A DNA stretch of 5,375 nucleotides from an uncultured Deferribacteraceae bacterium (GTDB lineage Bacteria > Chrysiogenota > Deferribacteres > Deferribacterales > Mucispirillaceae), in NCBI GenBank assembly GCA_947039055.1, contig CAMQYB010000151.1, positions 1 to 5,375 of the forward strand, given 5' to 3'. Position 1 is the stretch's first letter. Each line of letters starts with the position of its first letter. The notes beneath the pieces are model-generated. The model made no database searches. It saw only the letters and a program-made list of their open reading frames with translations, and was not told the DNA's origin. Shown in pieces: positions 1-5,375 of the stretch. The translations under genes were made by a program, and so were the position numbers.

Positions 1-1073
1 TTAACATCTTTACTCTTAACAGTTGATATATTATCAGTTGATATATTGTCAGTCGCTGTACTCTCCGATGTATTATTATCTTTCACTTCTCTATACACAA
101 CACCTTGATAACCTTCATTTTTAGATACCAGTAGAACATTCTTTCTAATAGCTGCCTCTGCTGCAAGTTGATGAGATATATCAAGCGTTGTATAAATTTT
201 TAAACCTTGTTCTTCTGGGTTATCTATCTTCAAATCATTCTCAATAAACTCTTTTACAAAATCAACAAAATATCCTGCATATTTTAATTTTAAAGGTATG
301 CTTTCAACTAATACAACCTCTTCAGCTATCGCTTCCTCATAACTTTCTTGACTTATATAATTCATAGTAAGCATACGAGACAGAACTGTGTTTCTTCTGC
401 CAATAGCTCTTTCAAGATTTATATGAGGAGAGTATAATCCTGGTGCTTTAGGAATTCCAGCAATCATAGCAGCTTCAGCTAAAGTTAGATCTGTAACCTC
501 TTTGCCAAAATAATTTATCGCAGCAGCTTTTACACCATAGCCACCTCTACCAAAATTAACTTGATTTAAATATAACTCTAAAATCATTTCTTTACTTAAA
601 TAATTGTCTAGTTTATATGCAAGAATTGCCTCTTTTAATTTTCGTTTAAGTTTTTTCTCTGGATTAAGATATAGTATTTTAACTAACTGCTGTGTTAAAG
701 TTGAACCACCTTGAACAATTCTTCCAGCTTTAACATTAGCCACAAACGCTCTTGCTATACCAACCATATCTACACCGTTATGTAAATAAAATCTCGAATC
801 CTCAACTGCAACAACTGCTTTACCTAGAAACGGTGGTAGTGATGCGTATGGAACTGGATAACGACGCTCTTGTCCTAACTCTGCAATTATATCGCCATTA
901 CGATCATATATTTTCATCGGTTCAGAATATTTGAATTGACTGATTTCCTCTATCGGAGGCAAAGTATCCATTATCATATATATATATAATGACACACCAA
1001 GAATAGGCGTGATCACAAACACAAAAAACACAATCGCCCAAAAGATTACCACTCTAGTCGCTTTATTTAACAT
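1..1073 (-). CDS. mrcA: Penicillin-binding protein 1A (class A, bifunctional), N-terminal part; 3' end beyond the window
   Basis: This is the first 357 codons of a class A penicillin-binding protein, which polymerises lipid II into glycan strands and cross-links the peptides at the outer face of the inner membrane. I translated it by hand from the ATG at 1073. A hydrophobic signal anchor covers about residues 8-35. The glycosyltransferase (GT51) domain follows at about 50-235, with EDSRFY (catalytic Glu91), GGSTLTQQ (122-129), RKLKEAILA (second acidic residue Glu148), ILELYLN with FGRGGYGVKAAA (164-185), and RRNTVLSRM (226-234). Residues 289-330 match the start of the region between the two domains in proteobacterial PBP1A, including KIYTTLD and a GYQG motif. 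The transpeptidase domain with its active-site serine lies off the left edge and is not seen. The start is supported by a GGAGAG site 3 bases upstream. The gene lies 39 bp after uvrB and is probably co-transcribed with it. Residues 331-357 are an unusual low-complexity linker. Confidence 0.95.
   Translation of the reverse strand, partial: MLNKATRVVIFWAIVFFVFVITPILGVSLYIYMIMDTLPPIEEISQFKYSEPMKIYDRNGDIIAELGQERRYPVPYASLPPFLGKAVVAVEDSRFYLHNGVDMVGIARAFVANVKAGRIVQGGSTLTQQLVKILYLNPEKKLKRKLKEAILAYKLDNYLSKEMILELYLNQVNFGRGGYGVKAAAINYFGKEVTDLTLAEAAMIAGIPKAPGLYSPHINLERAIGRRNTVLSRMLTMNYISQESYEEAIAEEVVLVESIPLKLKYAGYFVDFVKEFIENDLKIDNPEEQGLKIYTTLDISHQLAAEAAIRKNVLLVSKNEGYQGVVYREVKDNNTSESTATDNISTDNISTVKSKDV
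3..82 (-). repeat. Low-complexity Ser/Thr/Asn/Asp linker with 15-bp tandem repeat inside mrcA
   Basis: Bases 21-35 and 36-50 are tandem copies of a 15-bp unit with 14 of 15 identical. Bases 51-65 look like a much weaker third copy. On the coding strand the unit keeps frame and gives DNIST twice (residues 342-351), within a stretch rich in D, N, S and T (about 331-357). The E. coli protein has no obvious equivalent at this point, just after the GYQG motif. I infer a flexible, slippage-prone insertion between the two catalytic domains. The linker may continue past the left edge. Confidence 0.75.
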
Positions 1074-1076
1074 AGT

Positions 1077-1082
1077 CTCTCC
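1077..1082 (-). promoter_or_regulatory. Ribosome binding site of mrcA
   Basis: On the minus strand this reads GGAGAG and ends 3 bases before the ATG at 1073; its GGAG core is 5 bases away. It is the only near-consensus Shine-Dalgarno site in the window and fixes the mrcA start. The 39-bp uvrB-mrcA gap around it shows no hairpin-plus-T-run terminator, which fits read-through from uvrB. Confidence 0.75.
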
Positions 1083-1112
1083 ACAAAAGAAAATTTATAT
1101 AAATGTCACTGA

Positions 1113-3080
1113 TTATTTACTCTTCAACTCAAAAAGCATGTCTCTTAATTTTGCCGCATATTCATAATCTTGTTTCTCGGCAGCTTTAAACATCTCTTTC
1201 TCTAAATGTATTATATCCTTCTTCTTATTACCCGACAACTTTATTTTATCTTTATTAATATCAACAGTTGAGTAATCTTTCTCATACACAGAAAATGATA
1301 CATCACCTATATTGCTTTTAACAGTCTCAGGAGTTATATTATGAACTCTATTATACTCTAACTGTTTCTCTCTTCTTCGATTTGTTTCATCCATAGTTTG
1401 TTGCATAGCTTTAGAAATTCTATCTGCATAAAATATAGCCCTGCCATCAACGTTCCTTGCAGCTCTACCAACTGTCTGTATAAGTGCTTTTGCTGAACGC
1501 AAGAACCCTTCTTTATCTGCATCTAAAATAGCAACTAATGTTACCTCAGGAATATCTAATCCTTCTCTCAGAAGATTGATACCAACTAGAACATCAAACT
1601 CGCCAAGTCGTAGAGATTTAATAATTTTTATACGTTCAAATGTATCTATATCTGAGTGAAGATATTCCACTCGTACACCTAACTCTTTATAATATTTTGT
1701 CAACTCTTCAGACATACGTTTAGTAAGCGTTGTAACCAAAATCTTCTCGCCCTTTTCTGCCCTTATCACAATCTGATTATACAGATCATCAACCTGTGTT
1801 TTTGCAGGTCTAATCTCTATTATCGGATCTACTAATCCAGTCGGACGAATAATCTGTTCTGCAATAATACCGTTTGATGCTTCAACTTCATAAATATCTG
1901 GAGTAGCTGAAACATACATAACTTTATTTAACAATGAATCAAACTCTTCAAATTTTAATGGTCTATTATCTAACGCTACTGGAAGCCTAAAACCGAACTC
2001 TACTAGATTAGTTTTACGAGCTCTATCCCCATTATACATACCTCTAATTTGTGGCACTGTCATGTGCGACTCATCAATAATCACAAGTGCATCAGGTGGT
2101 AGATAGCTTACTAATGTGTGTGGAGTCTCACCTGGTTTTCTTCCATCAAAATATCTTGAATAATTTTCAATACCTGTACAATGTCCTGTCTCTTTTATCA
2201 TCTCTATATCATACATAGTTCGCTGAGTTATACGCTGTTCTTCTAAAAGTTTATCTTGCTCTATGAATTCCTTAGATCTAAGTAGTAGATCTTTTTTCAT
2301 CTGCTCTAAAATATTATTAGTTGTGATCGCTTGAGTAACATAATGAGTGTTCGGATAGATCGCTAAACTGTCAAAAACTTTAAGCGTTGTACCAGTTATA
2401 AAATCAAACTCCGATAACCTTTCAATTGTGTCACCAAAAAATTCTATCCTGTAACCTAACGAATCTTCGTGAGATGGAAAAATCTCAATCGTATCGCCCT
2501 TCACTCTAAACGTTCCTCTATGAAAATCAAAATCGTTTCGTGTATATCTTATCTGTATCAACACATCTGTTAGATGATCAATCGACATCTCTTGATCAAT
2601 AGATATATCCTGCTTCATATCGGTGTACGTTTCTTTCGATCCTAAACCGTAGATACATGAAACCGATGCAACAATAATTACATCACGTCGTTCAACTAAA
2701 CTTCTAGTTGCTCTATGTCTTAATTTATCTATCTCTTCATTGATTGATGAGTCTTTCTCTATGTATGTATCTGATGATGGCATGTACGCTTCTGGCTGAT
2801 AATAATCGTAATAACTTACAAAATACTCAACTGCATTATCTGGAAAAAATCTACAGAACTCACCGTACAGTTGAGCTGCTAATGTTTTGTTATGTGCGAT
2901 AATTAATGTTGGTACATTAAGTGTTGTGATGACATTCGCCATCGTGAAAGTTTTACCAGATCCTGTCGCTCCTAAAAGAACTTGACGCTTAACACCGTCC
3001 TCATAGTTCGTAACAAGATCACGTATCGCTTCTATCTGATCACCTGCTGGTTCATATATTGAATTTAATTTGAATTTCAT
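1113..3080 (-). CDS. uvrB: UvrABC excinuclease subunit B
   Basis: UvrB is the damage-verifying helicase-like subunit of nucleotide excision repair. It is loaded on DNA by UvrA, then recruits UvrC for incision. The 655-residue protein is full length for the family (E. coli 673). Visible landmarks in order are Walker A GATGSGKT (37-44), the damage-probing beta-hairpin region beginning YYDYYQPEAYMP (90-101), Walker B DESH (336-339), motif III SATP (391-394), the motif V region with REGLDIPEV (505-513), motif VI QTVGRAARN (535-543), and a C-terminal UVR domain (about 620-654) that contacts UvrC. No key residue is missing. The start MKFKLNSIYEPAGDQ matches the usual family start. The Shine-Dalgarno match is poor: AGAG lies only 2 bases from the ATG. 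No canonical LexA box is visible upstream. The 5' end has a degenerate second copy in the gap upstream. Confidence 0.98.
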   Translation of the reverse strand: MKFKLNSIYEPAGDQIEAIRDLVTNYEDGVKRQVLLGATGSGKTFTMANVITTLNVPTLIIAHNKTLAAQLYGEFCRFFPDNAVEYFVSYYDYYQPEAYMPSSDTYIEKDSSINEEIDKLRHRATRSLVERRDVIIVASVSCIYGLGSKETYTDMKQDISIDQEMSIDHLTDVLIQIRYTRNDFDFHRGTFRVKGDTIEIFPSHEDSLGYRIEFFGDTIERLSEFDFITGTTLKVFDSLAIYPNTHYVTQAITTNNILEQMKKDLLLRSKEFIEQDKLLEEQRITQRTMYDIEMIKETGHCTGIENYSRYFDGRKPGETPHTLVSYLPPDALVIIDESHMTVPQIRGMYNGDRARKTNLVEFGFRLPVALDNRPLKFEEFDSLLNKVMYVSATPDIYEVEASNGIIAEQIIRPTGLVDPIIEIRPAKTQVDDLYNQIVIRAEKGEKILVTTLTKRMSEELTKYYKELGVRVEYLHSDIDTFERIKIIKSLRLGEFDVLVGINLLREGLDIPEVTLVAILDADKEGFLRSAKALIQTVGRAARNVDGRAIFYADRISKAMQQTMDETNRRREKQLEYNRVHNITPETVKSNIGDVSFSVYEKDYSTVDINKDKIKLSGNKKKDIIHLEKEMFKAAEKQDYEYAAKLRDMLFELKSK

Positions 3081-3114
3081 ATCTCTAATTTACCATAATT
3101 TATAAAAATTGAAC
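3051..3114 (-). repeat. uvrB leader/start repeat, functional copy
   Basis: This stretch covers the first ten codons of uvrB and 34 bases upstream of its ATG. It aligns by hand with 3265-3326 in the same orientation, at about 52 of 64 columns. In the coding part 25 of 30 bases match without gaps; in the leader about 27 of 34 columns match, with two single-base gaps. This copy has the intact reading frame and is the real start of uvrB. Confidence 0.7.
3097..3104 (-). promoter_or_regulatory. Possible -10 element upstream of uvrB
   Basis: The minus strand reads TATAAATT here, 16 bases before the uvrB ATG. The same octamer is conserved at 3310-3317 in the degenerate copy, 15 bases before its ATG. 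A sigma-70 -10 element is possible, but no convincing -35 lies 16-18 bases upstream, the implied leader would be very short, and such octamers are common in AT-rich gaps. This is a weak candidate. Confidence 0.25.
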
Positions 3115-3117
3115 ACC

Positions 3118-3189
3118 TATCTTGCACACTCTGGTCTAGACAACTTTATCGTAATAACTCTATTTTACTCTTTCTTGTATTTGCTAAAC
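3118..3189 (-). repeat. Diverged tandem repeat, copy A, in the dus-uvrB gap
   Basis: This 72-bp stretch is non-coding. It resembles 3207-3283 at roughly 70 percent by hand alignment with several small gaps. Both copies begin, on the plus strand, with the identical 10-mer TATCTTGCAC and share blocks near TCTAG, TTTATC, CTATTT and TTCTT. The copies start 89 bp apart. It may be a degenerate copy of the uvrB 5' coding region, but direct similarity to uvrB is faint here. Confidence 0.5.
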
Positions 3190-3206
3190 AATTGTGTAAA
3201 ACTACA

Positions 3207-3283
3207 TATCTTGCACTCTCACATCTAGGTAAACTATTTATCATAATTGCCTATTTACAACTCGTTCTTATATTTAATTTAAC
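3207..3283 (-). repeat. Diverged tandem repeat, copy B, in the dus-uvrB gap
   Basis: This 77-bp stretch is the partner of 3118-3189. On the minus strand its beginning runs on from the degenerate uvrB start copy, so the last 19 bases on the plus strand (3265-3283) are also part of that alignment. It links the two repeat relationships in this gap: copy B resembles copy A along its length, and resembles uvrB codons 4 to 10 at its 5' end on the minus strand. Confidence 0.5.
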
Positions 3284-3326
3284 CTAAATTTCATATCACA
3301 ATTTACAACAATTTATAAGATTTAAC
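3265..3326 (-). pseudogene. Degenerate copy of the uvrB leader and first codons
   Basis: Read on the minus strand, this stretch repeats the uvrB leader, ATG and following codons. The copy starts ATG at 3294 and reads M-K-F-R-L-N then TAA (3276-3274), where uvrB reads M-K-F-K-L-N-S; a second in-frame TAA falls two codons later. The AGAG before the real uvrB ATG is changed here to a sequence without Shine-Dalgarno character. I read it as a decayed partial duplication of the uvrB 5' end. A short leader peptide of six codons is an alternative, but the missing ribosome binding site argues against it. It lies 3 bp beyond the dus stop codon. Confidence 0.5.
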
Positions 3327-3329
3327 TCA

Positions 3330-4316
3330 CTATGCTGATTTATAAAACGTATCAACTTGATCCATAATTTCATTAATATCTTTACACTGATATAAGTTTT
3401 TTCTAAACGTTGTAGCATCTCGTAAATTTCTAGAGAACCATAATGAAAACTTTATAAATATCTGTTTGTAATGATTTATCTTTTTTAATCTTTCAATTTC
3501 ACTATCTCTTCTTAACGCCTCTACTTTCATATCTTGATACATATCTAAAAGAAGTAATAAAATCTCGTCGCTACTTATTGAATAATCACCCTTACTTTCA
3601 ATAACTTTAAAAAGCCATGGCGTATGCATCATTCCTCTTGCAATCATGACTCCATCAACACCTGTTGACTTCATCTTTAAATAAGAATCATAATCGTATA
3701 CAGAACCGTTACCTATTATTGGGATCGTTGCTCTTGATGCTACCTCTTCTAAAATATCGTACCTAACTGTGCCTGAAAACTGATCCTTCTTAGTTCTTGC
3801 ATGAATGATTAAAGCGTTCACTCCTTCACCTTCTGCAATATTCAACACTTCATTATATACTAACTTTTTATCATCAATCCCAACTCTTATCTTTAATGAA
3901 AAAGGTTTCTCTGTTGATGATCTAATCGACTTCATTATAGATCTAAGTCTTGGCAAATCTTCAAGCAAAGCTGAACCTGCACTTGACTTCATCACCTTTC
4001 TAACAGGACAACCAGCGTTCACATCGTATGCTTCTATATGGTGCGTATCCTCTATCACTTTTATAGCTTCAGAATATGTCGATGGATTGCCACCAAACAG
4101 TTGATGAACTAATAAACGCTCGCCTTCATATCTATTTAAATACTCTACACTCTCTTTGCCAAGTCTTGATAAACCCTCAACAGATATCATCTCACTATAA
4201 ACTAATCCATCAAAAAACTTTCTCAAAACTTTTCTAAATGGAGGTATAGATATTCCCGCCATCGGTGCTGCTACTAAATCTGATTTATTTAAATTATCTC
4301 TAAAAAAATTGCTCAT
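3330..4316 (-). CDS. dus: tRNA-dihydrouridine synthase, DusB-like
   Basis: This is a flavin (FMN)-dependent enzyme that reduces uridine to dihydrouridine in tRNA using NADPH, in the cytoplasm. The 328-residue protein has a TIM-barrel with APMAGI (17-22), the signature NAGCPVRKV (100-108) with catalytic Cys103, AGSALLED (113-120), LKIR (141-144, Lys142), IHART (171-175, His172), GNGS (202-205) and the phosphate-binding GVMIARG (222-228) followed by PWLF. A helical tRNA-binding domain makes up about residues 250-328. The signature ending in KV and the AGSALL block favour the DusB/NifR3 branch over DusA or DusC, but the rest is divergent, so the exact uridine modified is unknown. The start lies 8 bp after the tsaD stop, with an AGAG that overlaps that stop codon and sits 6 bases before the ATG. 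This suggests coupled translation. Confidence 0.93.
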   Translation of the reverse strand: MSNFFRDNLNKSDLVAAPMAGISIPPFRKVLRKFFDGLVYSEMISVEGLSRLGKESVEYLNRYEGERLLVHQLFGGNPSTYSEAIKVIEDTHHIEAYDVNAGCPVRKVMKSSAGSALLEDLPRLRSIMKSIRSSTEKPFSLKIRVGIDDKKLVYNEVLNIAEGEGVNALIIHARTKKDQFSGTVRYDILEEVASRATIPIIGNGSVYDYDSYLKMKSTGVDGVMIARGMMHTPWLFKVIESKGDYSISSDEILLLLLDMYQDMKVEALRRDSEIERLKKINHYKQIFIKFSLWFSRNLRDATTFRKNLYQCKDINEIMDQVDTFYKSA

Positions 4317-4326
4317 AATATACTCT
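4317..4326 (-). promoter_or_regulatory. tsaD-dus junction with overlapping weak ribosome binding site
   Basis: The minus strand has AGAG (4326-4323) that overlaps the TAG stop of tsaD (4327-4325) and is 6 bases from the dus ATG at 4316. The spacing is good but the match is short. The layout leaves no room for a promoter or terminator and supports one transcript for both genes. Confidence 0.5.
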
Positions 4327-5323
4327 ACATTCTGTCCGATGCCGTAGCATCCATAGACAAAAACTCCTTCTTTGAATAAAACTTATATGTAGCGTACGCT
4401 ATCATATCTCCGTTATCTGTACATAAATATTTTGTAGGAAAATAAACCCCAAACTTTTTGTTCGACTGAAAAACTTCTCGCAAATAACCGTTTGAAGCAA
4501 CTCCACCTGATACAACTATTTTATCTCTACCAAGTCGTTCAGCTATTGTAAAAACTTTATCCGATAAAGTTTTCGCAACCGTATGCTGAAACGATGCTGC
4601 TACATCTTCATTACTATACTCACCTGATCTAATACAATTTATCACAGATGTCTTGAGACCTGAAAAACTAAACTTATCTTCCTTTCTAAACGCTATAGGA
4701 AATTTTATTTTTAAATGATCGCCAGTTTTTGCAAGGTTCTCAATATATACTCCACCTGGATAAATACCCGCAATCACTTTTGCAACTTTATCAAAAACTT
4801 CGCCAGCTGCATCATCAACTGTTCGCACCATCAATCTAAAATTATACGCCACATCTACATCAAAAATATGCGTGTGACCACCTGAAACTATTAACGCTAA
4901 ATATGGTGGTTTTAGATCTCTATGCGTAAGTTCAGCTGCTAAAATATGAGCCGATAAATGATGAATTGGTACAACTGGAACTGAAAGTGCGTAACCTAAC
5001 CCTTTTGCAAAACTGACACCTACAAACAATGAACCGATCAGTCCTGGAGTTGTAGTTACACCGATCACATCTATATCCTTAGCAGATATCAACGCATCTT
5101 TTAAAAGATCATCGTATAAAGGTTTAATTTTAATGATATGGTTACGTGATGCAATCTCTGGAATTACACCACCAAAACGGGAATGGATAAAATCTTGTGA
5201 AAAAATCTTAGAGGCGATTATCTTACCTTTATACTGATTATTACCATCAATAAAACTTGACTCCGAATCATAGAGTGCTAAAGAGGTCTCATCACAAGAG
5301 GTTTCTATACCTAAAATTAACAT
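4325..5323 (-). CDS. tsaD: tRNA N6-threonylcarbamoyladenosine transferase TsaD
   Basis: TsaD (formerly Gcp/YgjD) transfers the threonylcarbamoyl group from threonylcarbamoyl-AMP to A37 of ANN-decoding tRNAs. In bacteria it works with TsaB and TsaE, which are not in this window. The 332-residue length is normal (E. coli 337). Visible motifs are GIETSCDET (5-13), GGVIPEIASR (51-60), TTPGLIGSL (91-99), metal-binding HHLSAH (His122 and His126), IVSGGHTHI (145-153), GEVFDKVAK (174-182), FSFSGLKTS (218-226), VVSGGVASNG (270-279) and TDNGDMIAY (302-310) with metal-ligand Asp303. A small insertion at about residues 22-35 follows the first strand. The usual GGP after the YPG block is GGV here (190-192). 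The start matches the family N-terminus; only a weak AAGAAAG-like site lies upstream. Confidence 0.97.
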   Translation of the reverse strand: MLILGIETSCDETSLALYDSESSFIDGNNQYKGKIIASKIFSQDFIHSRFGGVIPEIASRNHIIKIKPLYDDLLKDALISAKDIDVIGVTTTPGLIGSLFVGVSFAKGLGYALSVPVVPIHHLSAHILAAELTHRDLKPPYLALIVSGGHTHIFDVDVAYNFRLMVRTVDDAAGEVFDKVAKVIAGIYPGGVYIENLAKTGDHLKIKFPIAFRKEDKFSFSGLKTSVINCIRSGEYSNEDVAASFQHTVAKTLSDKVFTIAERLGRDKIVVSGGVASNGYLREVFQSNKKFGVYFPTKYLCTDNGDMIAYATYKFYSKKEFLSMDATASDRM

Positions 5324-5375
5324 AATATTTTTACTTTCTTATCTTACTATTTTATTACTTACTCAACTGCACAAC
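5324..5375 (-). other. tsaD upstream region at the window edge
   Basis: These 52 bp are AT-rich. On the minus strand all three frames close within the first 21 bases of the edge, so an upstream gene could end here, but nothing identifies it. A purine run AAGAAAG lies 10 bases before the tsaD ATG and is the best available ribosome binding site. I see no clear promoter. Confidence 0.35.

Noticed and set aside
752..934. Plus-strand open frame of 60 codons
   Set aside because: It lies wholly opposite the mrcA glycosyltransferase domain, has no recognisable motif, and is explained as a shadow of that gene.
2271..2282. Perfect 12-bp palindrome CTTAGATCTAAG with a nearby TAGATCT repeat
   Set aside because: It lies inside the uvrB coding sequence and encodes ordinary residues; chance similarity is the simplest account.
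3134..3141. Palindrome GTCTAGAC in the gap upstream of uvrB, considered as a LexA or other operator
   Set aside because: It is only 8 bp, does not match known SOS boxes (CTGT-N8-ACAG or GAAC-N4-GTTC), and the matching site in the tandem partner copy is not palindromic.
3274..3294. Six-codon leader peptide (ATG to TAA) upstream of uvrB
   Set aside because: There is no ribosome binding site before it, and the sequence is better explained as a decayed copy of the uvrB start.
3300..3329. Possible rho-independent terminator after dus
   Set aside because: The sequence downstream of the dus stop is AT-rich but has no GC stem followed by a T run on the minus strand.
3805..4104. Plus-strand open frame of 99 codons
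   Set aside because: It is antisense to the conserved catalytic region of the dus gene, including the active-site Cys, and has no recognisable domain of its own.
5355..5375. C-terminal end of a gene upstream of tsaD
   Set aside because: All three minus-strand frames stop within 21 bases of the edge, so the remaining codons are too few to identify any gene.

Overview
The window comes from a low-GC (roughly one third G+C by eye) Gram-negative-type bacterium that uses the standard bacterial code: tryptophan is TGG, and the stops seen are TAG and TAA. The evidence for a double-membraned bacterium is a class A penicillin-binding protein of the proteobacterial PBP1A type. It shares the extended block just after the glycosyltransferase domain, ending in a G-Y-x-G motif. 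I cannot place the organism further. The UvrB and Dus sequences remind me of Deferribacterota or delta-type proteobacteria, but that is an impression, not evidence.

All four genes lie on the minus strand, so transcription runs from high to low coordinates: tsaD (5323-4325), a dusB-like dihydrouridine synthase (4316-3330), uvrB (3080-1113) and mrcA/PBP1A (1073 to beyond the left edge). tsaD and dus are separated by only 8 bp and are almost certainly co-transcribed; both proteins modify tRNA. uvrB and mrcA are separated by 39 bp, with a good ribosome binding site for mrcA, so they probably form a second transcriptional pair. The four genes are housekeeping functions: tRNA t6A synthesis, tRNA dihydrouridine synthesis, nucleotide excision repair and peptidoglycan synthesis. 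I see no mobile element, CRISPR array, RNA gene or defence system.

The most unusual part is the 249-bp gap between dus and uvrB. It contains a degenerate second copy of the uvrB leader and start region. A stretch of about 62 bp (3265-3326) aligns with 3051-3114, including the ATG and the first ten codons, but the copy has in-frame stops and has lost the weak Shine-Dalgarno-like bases. The gap also holds two diverged tandem copies of an approximately 89-bp-period unit. The simplest reading is an old, decaying tandem duplication of the uvrB 5' end. A second small point is a 15-bp tandem repeat coding for a Ser/Thr/Asn/Asp-rich linker in mrcA at the left edge.

The right edge (5324-5375) holds only the short tsaD upstream region. 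Any upstream gene there cannot be identified.
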